NCBI GenBank assembly: GCA_035621235.1
Contig: CP141731.1
Location: 682,001 to 746,000, forward strand
Reading direction: 5' to 3'
Source of the DNA: Actinomycetaceae bacterium MB13-C1-2
GTDB taxonomy: Bacteria; Actinomycetota; Actinomycetes; Actinomycetales; Actinomycetaceae
DNA: 64,000 nucleotides
The notes under the pieces: model-generated
What the model was told of the DNA's origin: nothing
Database searches by the model: none
Seen by the model: the letters and a program-made list of their open reading frames with translations, nothing else
Translations under genes and position numbers: made by a program
Shown here: positions 37,720 to 46,498 of the stretch, in pieces
How the letters are laid out: each line of letters opens with the position of its first letter
How positions within the stretch are numbered: position 1 is the stretch's first letter

Positions 37720-38773
37720 TAACTGCTTTTGCACGTGAACGTCGAATAATCCTCGCTCCAACAGCGAGGATTATTCCCGTCAGTGCTATTGCTATTCCTA
37801 GGATCGCCACGGGTTCAAACGCTCGCGAAAGTGGCGTAGCAAAACGTGACCATGCCTGGTTGACAACCTCGTTCAGCGACGGGTCGACGGCGGTGAACAT
37901 TTGTCGACCCATTTCCGGAATACGCCAAATCAGCACTCCCGCTACAGCTGCGGTGAAAGCCCCAATCACAGCGACGGTCATGAACCGCTTAGGAGTAGCT
38001 ACCAGAGCCACAGTTGCGAGAACAGCGGCAAGCCAGACAAAGTTGTCACCACCCGTTCCAAGAGCACTGTAGAGGGGGCGCCAACTCCCAATGTCCGATA
38101 TTTCGAGAACAGGAATGGTCTGACCTGTCTCAGGAACTAGCGAGAGCATCCAGGAAGTAGGGCCCGAGAGATTGCTCTCTGCAGCATCGAGAATCAGATC
38201 AACGTGTAACGACAGAACAAGTGGCGCTGAGTCGTCGACGGCGGGCGCTTCCAGGGCGGCAATGATTTGAGAGTGCAGGTCCTGTGTGGCCTGGTTGAAG
38301 ACGGGTGGGAAGGCCGCAGAAGTCACGAACTGAGTCGTAGCGTCCTTGGCAAGCTGGCCTGCCTGGTCCGCCACCCCGATGAGCGCTGACTCAACGGGGT
38401 CCTGAAGGAACTGCTGTAGAGCGGCCCATAGTCCAGATTTGTCATTGGCATCACCCTGACCTAAACCGACCATATCTTGGAGCGCGGTGGTCGCCGGGAG
38501 TCCCTGTATGGTTTCGGATGCAATGTCTCCCACTTGGTTTGCGATGACCGATTGAAAAGGTCGGCTCTCCGCGACGGGTGCGAGGGTTTGAACGAAGCCT
38601 TCGGTATCGGTCACGTAGTCCCGACTCCAGTCGCCAATGACCGACAGACAAACACTTGCCGCGGTGCCGAACGCAGCCAGCACAGCGACGGTCCAGCGGA
38701 CAATTAGCATCGGAGTCCCCCGATACCAGGGGCGCGTTGAGTTCTGCCCTGCGGTCATCTCAATTGTTTGCAT
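37706..38773 (-). CDS. Membrane protein of unknown function
   Basis: This 355-residue protein has a first membrane helix (about 25-47), a large extracytoplasmic region (about 48-235) and three further helices near the C-terminus, which ends in a basic cytoplasmic tail. It looks like a common actinobacterial membrane protein without an assigned function. Start codons at 38773 or further in (Met 6, Met 22) are possible. It is convergent with the DivIVA-like gene, and its last codons contain the hairpin that probably terminates that operon. Confidence 0.7.
   Translation of the reverse strand: MQTIEMTAGQNSTRPWYRGTPMLIVRWTVAVLAAFGTAASVCLSVIGDWSRDYVTDTEGFVQTLAPVAESRPFQSVIANQVGDIASETIQGLPATTALQDMVGLGQGDANDKSGLWAALQQFLQDPVESALIGVADQAGQLAKDATTQFVTSAAFPPVFNQATQDLHSQIIAALEAPAVDDSAPLVLSLHVDLILDAAESNLSGPTSWMLSLVPETGQTIPVLEISDIGSWRPLYSALGTGGDNFVWLAAVLATVALVATPKRFMTVAVIGAFTAAVAGVLIWRIPEMGRQMFTAVDPSLNEVVNQAWSRFATPLSRAFEPVAILGIAIALTGIILAVGARIIRRSRAKAVITAR
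37744..37776 (+). terminator. Terminator hairpin embedded in convergent coding sequence
   Basis: GAATAATCCTCGCT (37744-37757) and AGCGAGGATTATTC (37763-37776) form a perfect 14-base stem with a five-base loop, 25 bp after the DivIVA-like stop codon. The same bases encode residues close to the C-terminus of the opposing membrane protein. No long T-run follows on the plus strand. Confidence 0.6.
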
Positions 38774-38914
38774 GTGCCCGTCACTTTCAGATCAGCTGCT
38801 GACGAGTCAAGCATCTCGCAAGGCTGCGGTCTACGGAACTGCGGTTTATGACATAGGGAATGAGGCCCGGTTCAATTGGAAGATGGCGCGCTACCTACTA
38901 CTATTGAGGGGCCT

Positions 38915-39003
38915 GGAGACGTCGCATAGCCAGGTCGAGTGCGCCTCCCTGCTAAGGAGGTAGGGGTTCACGCCCCTCGAGGGTTCAAATCCCTCCGTCT
39001 CCG
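38915..39003 (+). tRNA. tRNA-Ser (anticodon GCT)
   Basis: The acceptor arms GGAGACG and CGTCTCC pair fully; discriminator G is at 39003. The anticodon stem CCTCC/GGAGG encloses CTGCTAA, giving anticodon GCT. The long variable arm (TAGGGGTTCACGCCCCTC) is typical of serine tRNA. No CCA is encoded. Confidence 0.96.
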
Positions 39004-39008
39004 CGAAT

Positions 39009-39042
39009 AACCCCCGGAATCTTTTTGATTTCGGGGGTTTTG
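39009..39042 (+). terminator. Rho-independent terminator after tRNA-Ser(GCT)
   Basis: AACCCCCG (39009-39016) pairs with CGGGGGTT (39032-39039), and the stem is extended by GAATC/GATTT pairing around a T-rich loop. It is followed by TT, directly after the tRNA. Confidence 0.85.
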
Positions 39043-39132
39043 CCCGTCAAGTAGCTACGCCGCGTGCATGGTCGTGAAATGATGTGACTCTAGTTTTGAT
39101 GTTTGCGACAACGGAGTCGAAGGAGCTTCATT

Positions 39133-39552
39133 GTGCTTTCCCCCTACCTGAGCTTTAGCGGTAATTGTGAAGAGGCCTTTGTCTGGTATGCGGAGGTTTT
39201 CTCCGGTGCCATTGTCCATCTTTCACGATACGGAGACATTCCAACGGACCCCGCTCATCAGCTAAGTGAAGACATTAAGAGGCAGGTAATGCATGCTGAG
39301 TTGGTCTTGCCAAACTTGGGAAGCCTCAGTGGTGCAGACTCACTTACGGCGGTTAGCCAAGGAACCTCCGTCGCTCTGCATGCCGCATTTCCCAGTGTTA
39401 GCGAAGCCCATTCGGCCTTTGATGCACTTGCTGTTGGAGGCGCAGTAATTTCACCAATCGTTTCTAATCCACCCCCTGACGATCAGGGAATCTCTGGGGC
39501 ACTGATAGATCGATACGGATTCACCTGGATCGTGTCGGGCCTCAAAGACTAA
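39133..39552 (+). CDS. VOC-family protein (PhnB-like)
   Basis: The 139-residue protein has the PhnB-type vicinal oxygen chelate fold: SPYLSFSGNCEEAFVWYAEVF at the start, an MHAELVL strand and a closing DRYGFTWIVS. Such proteins are often annotated as glyoxalase/bleomycin-resistance-like or 3-demethylubiquinone methyltransferase-like, and most have no proven activity. GTG at 39133 is chosen because AAGGAG lies nine bases upstream; it gives the normal family length. It stands alone between tRNA-Ser and a convergent LacI gene. Confidence 0.85.
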   Translation: MLSPYLSFSGNCEEAFVWYAEVFSGAIVHLSRYGDIPTDPAHQLSEDIKRQVMHAELVLPNLGSLSGADSLTAVSQGTSVALHAAFPSVSEAHSAFDALAVGGAVISPIVSNPPPDDQGISGALIDRYGFTWIVSGLKD

Positions 39553-39699
39553 TCGTCTTTACCGAAGCAGTGAACTCGTTTCTTCCTGCACCCCAGCGAC
39601 CCAACTGCTGATGAATACAACCACTAAACAATGGCGAGGGCGCTGAGTCCCGCCCAGCGGTGACAGCGGGCAACTCTGCACTAAGGTTTGTTGCTCTGC

Positions 39700-40728
39700 T
39701 TACGTGCTACCCCGCAGCAATAGCTCGTAGCCCGCAGTTATGTCGCGCGCGGCGCTCTTGTCCCCCTCGATCCTCATGATGAGCTTGTCGAGCGCCTTGG
39801 CGGCAATCTCAGCAACGTCAGGTACCACTGTGCTCAGAACCGGATTCGAAAACGCTCCTTCTGGGATCCCGTCCCAACCAATCACCGCCACATCTTCTGG
39901 CACCCTGACCCCGTGTTCGGCGAGGCAACTGAGAGCACCGATAGCAAGAAGATCGTTGCCACAGACGAGTCCGTCAAAGCTAACTCCTTGTGTCAAAAGA
40001 GACTTCGTCGCATCGTAGCCAACGATGCGACTGTACTCGGGCGTCGTCTTTATTAGTCGGGGATCGCAAACTCCGCCGTGATCGGCTATAGCTTTGCGAA
40101 ACCCTTTGTATCTCAAAGCGCCCACTCCGAGTCCCCCTGCTTGGAGTCCCACGAACGCCAATTTGGTACGACCTAACTCCATGAGTTGCGCCGTAGCGTC
40201 TGCTTCCGAGGCAACCGAGTCCACGCCCACGTGATCCAGGATGTCGCTACTCGCGCGTTCCCCCAACAGCACTACGGGCGTAGGCGGGGGACCGGTCGGA
40301 AGCTGCTCATTCTCTAGCATCAGCGTACTAATAATCACGCCATCTACCTGGTGGGATAGAAGACCGCTAATGACCGAGAGTTCGTGTGCTGGGTCACCGA
40401 ATGACTCATCAATCAACGCAACCAGGCCGCGCCTTTTTGATTCTTTGATTACTTCATGCGCCAACATTGAGAAATACGGTTGTGTGAGGTCTGGAACCGA
40501 CAGCGCGATGGCCCCAGTTCGTCCTGTCGCGAGATTACGGCCTATTAGGTTTGGTCGGTAACCAAGCTTATCGATCGCATCCAGAACCCGCTGACGGGTT
40601 TCGGGGCGTACGTTTGGACGCTCATGTACAACATTCGTAACGGTTTTCCATGAGACTCCAGCGAGGGCTGCGACTTCCTTGATACCTGGGCGGCTACTAC
40701 CGCGAGCCGCTGTTGGCATCTCAGGCAC
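39700..40728 (-). CDS. LacI-family transcriptional repressor of the FAD/GH2 locus
   Basis: This is a 342-residue LacI-type regulator. The helix-turn-helix is IKEVAALAGVSWKTVTNVVH (about residues 16-35), the hinge helix is IGRNLATGRTG and a sugar-binding-protein-like core follows. It is transcribed away from the sugar importer operon at 40869, and the 24-bp palindrome at 40805 lies between them, so self-control and control of the operon are likely. GGGAGGAAGC precedes the GTG at 40728; ATG at 40719 is an alternative. It shares only family-level similarity with the LacI gene at 9396 and has a different operator. Confidence 0.92.
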   Translation of the reverse strand: MPEMPTAARGSSRPGIKEVAALAGVSWKTVTNVVHERPNVRPETRQRVLDAIDKLGYRPNLIGRNLATGRTGAIALSVPDLTQPYFSMLAHEVIKESKRRGLVALIDESFGDPAHELSVISGLLSHQVDGVIISTLMLENEQLPTGPPPTPVVLLGERASSDILDHVGVDSVASEADATAQLMELGRTKLAFVGLQAGGLGVGALRYKGFRKAIADHGGVCDPRLIKTTPEYSRIVGYDATKSLLTQGVSFDGLVCGNDLLAIGALSCLAEHGVRVPEDVAVIGWDGIPEGAFSNPVLSTVVPDVAEIAAKALDKLIMRIEGDKSAARDITAGYELLLRGST

Positions 40729-40768
40729 GCTTCCTCCCTGTCTGATACGTGTGTACTGTCATCGTTGC

Positions 40769-40799
40769 TTGACATGGCACGCAAAGTTGATCATATAAT
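40769..40799 (+). promoter_or_regulatory. Promoter of the FAD/GH2 sugar operon
   Basis: A consensus -35 box TTGACA (40769-40774) and a consensus -10 box TATAAT (40794-40799) are spaced by 19 bp, slightly long. The expected transcription start falls on the left edge of the 24-bp operator at 40805, the classic arrangement for repression. Confidence 0.7.
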
Positions 40800-40804
40800 A
40801 CTCA

Positions 40805-40828
40805 CAAGATTCTAACGTTAGAATCTTG
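40805..40828. promoter_or_regulatory. 24-bp perfect palindromic operator
   Basis: The 24 bases from 40805 form a perfect palindrome with half-site CAAGATTCTAAC and central CG, the hallmark of LacI-family operators. It immediately follows the -10 box of the promoter for the sugar operon and lies 77 bp from the divergent LacI start. Confidence 0.85.
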
Positions 40829-40868
40829 CGACAGTACGGCAGTGTGGCTGAGACGTTTTGGAGAAAGC

Positions 40869-42215
40869 ATGTGGACAAAGATGTTACAAGGAAAGGCGGG
40901 GCAAGTTGTCACGCTGGGCGCGTGCGCCGCGCTACTAGCTGGCTCAATAGCCGGATGCAGTGGCGGATCAGGGGATGGAAAAGAGTCTGAGACTGGCGAA
41001 GGCGGCCAGTCTGCCACTCCGTCTCCCAGCTCATCCGCAGAGTTGAGAGCAACGTGGTGGGGCGGAGATGTCCTGAATGCAGCGTTGCAACAATCAATGC
41101 AGGATTGTGCGGTCGTGGCAGACGCAAAGGTTTTGACGGAACCACAACCGTGGGAAGGATACTGGGACAAACTGGCAACCCAGGCCGCTGGCAAAAATCT
41201 GCCAGATGTCCTAATGCAAGCGGCCAGCCAACTGCCAGACTATGCAGGCAAGGGTGCGTTGCTTGACCTTACTTCAATTCCAGGTATTGATTTTGACCAG
41301 TTGGATCCCGGCGTCCGTGACTACGGAAACGTGGACGGAGAGACTTTCGCGGTTGTTGCAGCGACCAACGCTTCGGGCGTTGTTGCCAACACTGAAATGC
41401 TCAGCGAAGCAGGTATGCCGTTTCCGGATGGTCAGTACAGCTGGTCCGACCTGAAGCAATATTCCATTGACCTCTCCGACAAGCTTGGTGAGGGAAAATG
41501 GGCATTACAGGACTCCGCAGGCGACATGATCTTGTTCATTCTGTTTGTTAGGGACGAGACGGGTGGCGAATTCTATAGCGATGAGGGCATATTCCAACCG
41601 ACTTCGGAGCAGGTTGAGGCTTGGTTCCAGTGGTGGGATGACTTGCGCACAGCAGGTGCTGTCCCCCCAGCCGACGTGACCGCAGAAGCTGCAGGCGATC
41701 CCGGAAACTCGGCCATTGTCAAGGGCAATGCGGCAATGGGTTTCATGTGGACCCAGGACCTAACCAGCTTCCAGGGACTGATGGAGCCTGAGCTGGACAT
41801 ATACCTGCCGCCATTCAAGGACTCGAACCCATCACTCTGGATTAATGCGGCGAGCCTATGGTCGATAGCTGCAACGTCGCCGAGTCCCGAAAACGCGGCA
41901 GAGTTGATCAATTGTTTGGTGAACGATCCCCAGGCAGTAGAGACAAATGGAGTTGCACTAGGCATACCTCCTTCGCAGGCGGCCCGTGATTTACTACAGG
42001 GCAAGCTGTCGCCAGCAGACGAGAAGGCCGTTGAGTACATGAGTTTGGTGTCCGAGCATTCTCGCCCACTCAACCGTCTATGGCCGGCTGGCTTCGCCGA
42101 GCTGAGATCTTACTTCGAACAGACTGCGCAGTCTGTGGCCTTTGGAAAGGACTCCCCTCAGCAGGCGGCAGAACTCATCTTAACCAAGGCCGAAGAACTA
42201 GACGCGGCTCTATAG
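40869..42215 (+). CDS. Sugar ABC transporter substrate-binding lipoprotein
   Basis: This 448-residue family-1 solute-binding lipoprotein has a signal peptide with lipobox SIAGC (Cys at about residue 30) and a Gly/Ser/Glu linker. The mature part has the usual features (NLPDVLMQAASQLPDYAGKG, WSIAATSPSPENAAEL). ATG at 40869 follows GGAGAAAGC; upstream in-frame GTG and downstream ATG at 40881 are less likely. It heads an operon with two permeases, an FAD oxidoreductase and a GH2 enzyme. A stable hairpin follows it, probably raising its level over the permeases. No ATPase gene is present in the operon. Confidence 0.9.
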   Translation: MWTKMLQGKAGQVVTLGACAALLAGSIAGCSGGSGDGKESETGEGGQSATPSPSSSAELRATWWGGDVLNAALQQSMQDCAVVADAKVLTEPQPWEGYWDKLATQAAGKNLPDVLMQAASQLPDYAGKGALLDLTSIPGIDFDQLDPGVRDYGNVDGETFAVVAATNASGVVANTEMLSEAGMPFPDGQYSWSDLKQYSIDLSDKLGEGKWALQDSAGDMILFILFVRDETGGEFYSDEGIFQPTSEQVEAWFQWWDDLRTAGAVPPADVTAEAAGDPGNSAIVKGNAAMGFMWTQDLTSFQGLMEPELDIYLPPFKDSNPSLWINAASLWSIAATSPSPENAAELINCLVNDPQAVETNGVALGIPPSQAARDLLQGKLSPADEKAVEYMSLVSEHSRPLNRLWPAGFAELRSYFEQTAQSVAFGKDSPQQAAELILTKAEELDAAL

Positions 42216-42232
42216 GTGATCCCGGTAGGTTC

Positions 42233-42267
42233 GCTGCGGTGGCTCCCTTGGGCTCGACCACCGCAGC
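42233..42267 (+). promoter_or_regulatory. Intercistronic mRNA hairpin
   Basis: GCTGCGGTGG (42233-42242) and CCACCGCAGC (42258-42267) form a perfect ten-base stem with a 15-base loop between the binding-protein and permease genes. Such structures protect the upstream message or partly terminate, giving more binding protein than permease. Confidence 0.65.
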
Positions 42268-42294
42268 GGTCCACCATGAAAAGTAAGGTTGCAG

Positions 42295-43224
42295 ATGACT
42301 GCAAAGACAACGATGAAGGTGCGACATTCCACCCGCCGTTCGCGAAGTGAGGCCCGCGCAGCCTACGCTTTCCTTATTCCCTGGATAGTCGGGATGGTCG
42401 CCCTGGTGCTAGGGCCAATGGTTGCCTCGCTCTACCTCTCGTTCACCAACTACGACCTGTTTACAACTCCAGATTGGATCGGGACGAGGAACTACTCCTC
42501 ACTCGTAGCGGATCCGCGGTATATACAGTCCCTCAAGGTCACGTTCACGTATGTGCTGGTCTCCGTCCCATTGCGACTTGCCGCAGCGCTTGGCTTGGCG
42601 TTACTACTCAACCGAAATATGCGAGGCATGAGCATCTACCGGGCCATACTATATTTACCTTCGCTTCTGGGAGGTTCCGTCGCAGTAGCGTTGGTGTGGC
42701 GACAACTCTTTGGCCGAGAAGGCGCAATCAATCAGCTTCTCTCCCTATTTGGGATACAGGGAGCCAACTGGATTGCGGAACCGGATTACTCGCTCGGAAC
42801 AATCATCATTTTGGCTGTATGGCAGTTCGGGTCGCCAGCGATAATCTTCCTGGCCGGACTGCGAGAGATTCCGAAGGAGCTAGAGGAAGCAGCGCAGATT
42901 GACGGTGCCGGCAAACTGAGGGTCTTCCGGTCGGTTACCCTGCCTATGCTTAGCCCGATTGTCTTCTTCAACCTGGTCATGCAGACAATCGTTGCGTTTC
43001 AAGCATTTACGCCTTCTTACATTATTTCTAAGGGGACCGGTGGCCCCCTTGACTCGACGCTTTTCTACACCCTCTACCTATACATAAAGGGGTTTACGGA
43101 ATACAAGATGGGTTACGCATCCGCAATGGCTTGGGTTCTCGTAGCAATCATTGCAACGTTCACAGCCGTGTATTTCATTTCATCCAAACGATGGGTCTTC
43201 TACGCTGCAGGAGACGACAAATGA
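42295..43224 (+). CDS. Sugar ABC transporter permease (MalF-like)
   Basis: The 309-residue CUT1 permease has six predicted helices and the EAA loop LEEAAQIDGAGKLRVFRSVT. The basic N-terminus (RHSTRRSRSEARAAY) precedes helix one. ATG at 42295 lies seven bases after AAGG; a TTG two codons earlier is possible. It overlaps the next permease gene by four bases (ATGA) and works with it as a heterodimer. Confidence 0.9.
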   Translation: MTAKTTMKVRHSTRRSRSEARAAYAFLIPWIVGMVALVLGPMVASLYLSFTNYDLFTTPDWIGTRNYSSLVADPRYIQSLKVTFTYVLVSVPLRLAAALGLALLLNRNMRGMSIYRAILYLPSLLGGSVAVALVWRQLFGREGAINQLLSLFGIQGANWIAEPDYSLGTIIILAVWQFGSPAIIFLAGLREIPKELEEAAQIDGAGKLRVFRSVTLPMLSPIVFFNLVMQTIVAFQAFTPSYIISKGTGGPLDSTLFYTLYLYIKGFTEYKMGYASAMAWVLVAIIATFTAVYFISSKRWVFYAAGDDK

Positions 43225-44105
43225 GAACCACCGAAGATACAACGAACGTAGGTCAGCGCCAGACAGGAAAGCCCCACAACGCAGTCAAGAGCTTTGCATG
43301 GCAGGGTCTTATGGTACTGCTATGCGTTGCAATGATGTATCCGTTGCTTTGGATGCTCCGCAGTTCGGTGGTGCCCGAGACCGAGATTTTCTCATCGCCT
43401 TCGATTATCCCGAGTTCTGTCAGCTTCGAGAACTATGCCAAGGGCTGGGATGCGAACCCACCGGGTTTCGGAAGGTTCTTGATTAACTCCCTTATTGTCT
43501 GCGTTGGCACTGTACTGGGAAATCTGGTTTCTTGCACCCTGGCGGCTTACGCATTTGCCAGACTTAGGTTTCCGTTTAAGGGAATGCTCTTTGCTGCGAT
43601 GTTGATGACGGTAATGATTCCGAGTCACGCGACGCTTATTCCGCAGTACATTGTGTTCTCGGAGATAGGGTGGGTCAATACCTACCTACCGCTAATCATC
43701 CCCAAGTTGCTCGCAACGGATGCATTCTTTATATTCCTGCTCGTCCAATTTATGCGTGGAATTCCGAACGAGCTAACAGAGGCGGCAGAAATCGACGGAT
43801 GCGGGCATTGGCGAACCTTTTCACGCATCATTTTGCCGCTTACAACGCCAGCGCTGGCGACCACGGCTGTGTTCACCTTCATTTGGACTTACGAGGACTT
43901 CCTCGCACCCCTAATCTATCTGGCGGACATAAACGCCTACACGGTGCCCCTGGGTTTGCGAATGTTTATGAATGCTATGGGGAACTCCTCATACGGTCAG
44001 CTATTTGCGATGTCGGTGGTCTCCCTGGTTCCAGTCTTCCTCATCTTCGTTTTCTTCCAACGACAGCTGGTCGAGGGCGTTGCCACGACCGGACTCAAGG
44101 GCTGA
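43221..44105 (+). CDS. Sugar ABC transporter permease (MalG-like)
   Basis: The 294-residue permease has six helices and the EAA loop LTEAAEIDGCGHWRTFSRII, plus the extended first periplasmic loop (ETEIFSSPSIIP) typical of MalG-like CUT1 subunits. ATG at 43221 has AGGAGACG upstream and sits in the stop codon of the partner gene. Five bases separate its stop from the FAD oxidoreductase gene. Confidence 0.9.
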   Translation: MRTTEDTTNVGQRQTGKPHNAVKSFAWQGLMVLLCVAMMYPLLWMLRSSVVPETEIFSSPSIIPSSVSFENYAKGWDANPPGFGRFLINSLIVCVGTVLGNLVSCTLAAYAFARLRFPFKGMLFAAMLMTVMIPSHATLIPQYIVFSEIGWVNTYLPLIIPKLLATDAFFIFLLVQFMRGIPNELTEAAEIDGCGHWRTFSRIILPLTTPALATTAVFTFIWTYEDFLAPLIYLADINAYTVPLGLRMFMNAMGNSSYGQLFAMSVVSLVPVFLIFVFFQRQLVEGVATTGLKG

Positions 44106-44110
44106 TTGCG

Positions 44111-46498
44111 ATGGGCGAAGAGACCGACGAAACGAAGGCAGTGATACAAGAAATGTTCGACATCGAAGAGCGTCATTACGACATTGTTGTGTGCGGAGCT
44201 GGCCTAGCCGGCATCGCCGCAGCCATCTCGGCCGCGCGATGCGGAGCTACCGTCTGCCTGATCGGCGACAGGCCCGTGTTAGGAGGGAATTCCTCATCAG
44301 AAATAAGGGTGGAACCAAGAGGCGCAGCCTGCTACCACGCCTATGGACGCGAGACTGGAGTCATCTCTGAGATCCTTGTTGAGGATCGAATGCACAACCA
44401 CGCAGAGGTTTTCGAAAACGGCTGGGCGAACTCGATGTGGGACCTGCAACTCTACGACTTGGTCCAACGCACAGCGGGGCTTGAGTTGCTATTGAACACT
44501 TCGATCATCGGTGTTGAACGCCTAGGGCGCAACATTGTTTCTGTAGAAGGACTAACTCTGGGCGCAGAGAAAGTCGTTCGGCTTACGGCGGGCACTTTCA
44601 TCGATGCAACCGGCGACGGCGTGGTAGCAACGCTTGCAGGTTGCGAGTTCAGAATTGGGTCGGAATCCTTTGCCGAGTTCCAAGAACCTCACGCAGCCGA
44701 CGAGGCTTCCAGCGATGTTATGGGGAGCTCGATTCAACTCAAGACGCGCGACATGGGTCGCCCGGTCCCTTTCGTGGCTCCCGATTGGGCCCACTCATAC
44801 GACGACGCTTCCTTCTTCACGAAAGGGGGCCGCATGCCGTGGGACGTCAGAGGCGGCTGGTGGTGGCTGGAAATCGGAGTGCCGTGGGATACGGTGCATG
44901 ATAACGAACTAATCCGACACGAACTAACCCGCCACGCTCTTGGTGTTTGGGACTGGGTGAAGAACAAGTCACCAGAGTTCAAGGAGAGGTTTCAGAACTA
45001 CGCCCTTGAGTGGCTTGGACAGGTGCCCGGCAAGCGAGAAAGTAGACGCGTTCTGGGGCAGTATCTAATGACAGAGCACGACCTGGCGCCCGACGAACCA
45101 CTGACAGACCAGGTTGCCTACGGCGGCTGGAACATCGATCTTCACACACCGGGCGGATTACTGGCGGAAACTAGCGAGCCCACCGCGGCCGAAGGATATG
45201 TTCTCGGCGGTAGTGCTTCAACAAAAGCCTACGTATCGCCATTCGGCATCCCGCTGCGCAGCCTGGTAGCAAAGGACGTGGACAACCTACTACTCGCAGG
45301 GCGCGACATCTCTGTTACACACGTGGCGCTAGGTTCAGTGCGGGTTATGGGCACTACTGCAATCGTCGGCCAAGCCGCCGGAACCGCTGCGGGATTAGCC
45401 TACAGCGAGGGAATCGAGGCGCGAAACATCCACCCGATCCTGACAGATAGGATCCAACAACGCCTACTGCGAGACGGGGCCTTCTTGCCCGATATCGCGA
45501 ATTCTGACGAGGCCGACTTAGCGCGGCAAGCGGCTATTTCAGCTAGTTCAGAACGCGAGAATGATGGCATACGGCCGGGAGAGATGGGAGCAGAGAGCGG
45601 CTATCTGATCCCCGCTTCTGGACGTGAGAGTGTCGCCGTAGCTGACCTGGTTGACCGAACTCGCGGGCAGTGGATCGCAGTGGAGACAGGAGAAGGCGCA
45701 CGCGGTATCGAACGGGTCGGAATGCTGTTATCAAACACATCCACCGAAGTCATAACTATCCATGTCCGAATTCAGGCTGTTACCGGGATCTGGGACTATG
45801 ACCGGCGTACGGATGACGTTGTAAGGGAAGGCACGGTGTCAATCGCGCCAGGTGAACGCCAGTGGGTGCATTGGAAAGTGGAGATTTCCCCCAATGAATT
45901 GCCCGTTGGACATCAGAGCGTCGGGTATCTGCGACTCGAGATCGACGCAGCACCTAAAGTCACGTGGCATCGGGCAGACAGTGTTCTGCCCGGATGCGTC
46001 TCCGCAGTTGCAATGGACGACACACGACTGCGCCGTTTTGAGGATGGGGTAAGTCTCTGTCACACTATTCAACCCGCGCAGCGTGTATGGACAGCGAATC
46101 AACTCAAGACAGGCATGACGCGCCCCAATTTTTCGACGGGTCAGTGGATATCAAACCCGGATCAGTCGATGCCCCAGTTCATCGAACTGGTCTGGGACCG
46201 GCCACGACTCATAGGCGTCGTGGAGTTGACCTTCTGCGGTCACATTCTGCGCGAGTTCGACAGGTACCCTCCGGCGCAACCGGACCCAGAAGTGATCAAG
46301 AACTATCGCATTGATGTGTGGGATGGTCATTGGAACACGGCTGTTGAGGTTCGGGATAACTACCAAACCCGACGCTCTCACCGTCTCGATCCGTCCACGA
46401 CTGCAACACGACTGCGCCTTGTTGTTGAGGCCACCAACGGAGCTGACTACGCCAGCCTCTATGAGATCAGATGCTACGAAGGAGAACAAGATTGTTGA
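44111..46498 (+). CDS. FAD-dependent oxidoreductase with C-terminal discoidin-like domain
   Basis: The 795-residue cytoplasmic protein has three parts. Residues 20-460 or so form an FAD-dependent oxidoreductase (FAD_oxidored type): dinucleotide loop CGAGLAGIAAA (G29, G31, G34), RPVLGGNSSSEIRV, the strand FIDATGDGVVATLAGCEF, and the C-terminal FAD contact LLAGRDISVTHVALGSVRVM. Residues about 510-650 are a beta-rich linker. Residues about 650-790 look like an F5/8 type C (discoidin, CBM32-like) fold with FIELVWDRPRLIGVVEL and YRIDVWDGHWN. It may oxidise a sugar hydroxyl before cleavage by the GH2 enzyme, whose start overlaps its stop. Substrate and product are unknown. Confidence 0.8.
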   Translation: MGEETDETKAVIQEMFDIEERHYDIVVCGAGLAGIAAAISAARCGATVCLIGDRPVLGGNSSSEIRVEPRGAACYHAYGRETGVISEILVEDRMHNHAEVFENGWANSMWDLQLYDLVQRTAGLELLLNTSIIGVERLGRNIVSVEGLTLGAEKVVRLTAGTFIDATGDGVVATLAGCEFRIGSESFAEFQEPHAADEASSDVMGSSIQLKTRDMGRPVPFVAPDWAHSYDDASFFTKGGRMPWDVRGGWWWLEIGVPWDTVHDNELIRHELTRHALGVWDWVKNKSPEFKERFQNYALEWLGQVPGKRESRRVLGQYLMTEHDLAPDEPLTDQVAYGGWNIDLHTPGGLLAETSEPTAAEGYVLGGSASTKAYVSPFGIPLRSLVAKDVDNLLLAGRDISVTHVALGSVRVMGTTAIVGQAAGTAAGLAYSEGIEARNIHPILTDRIQQRLLRDGAFLPDIANSDEADLARQAAISASSERENDGIRPGEMGAESGYLIPASGRESVAVADLVDRTRGQWIAVETGEGARGIERVGMLLSNTSTEVITIHVRIQAVTGIWDYDRRTDDVVREGTVSIAPGERQWVHWKVEISPNELPVGHQSVGYLRLEIDAAPKVTWHRADSVLPGCVSAVAMDDTRLRRFEDGVSLCHTIQPAQRVWTANQLKTGMTRPNFSTGQWISNPDQSMPQFIELVWDRPRLIGVVELTFCGHILREFDRYPPAQPDPEVIKNYRIDVWDGHWNTAVEVRDNYQTRRSHRLDPSTTATRLRLVVEATNGADYASLYEIRCYEGEQDC

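Noticed and set aside
39645-39670. CCCGC/GCGGG hairpin between the VOC and LacI genes
   Set aside because: The stem is five bases with a long loop and no T-run; it may be chance.
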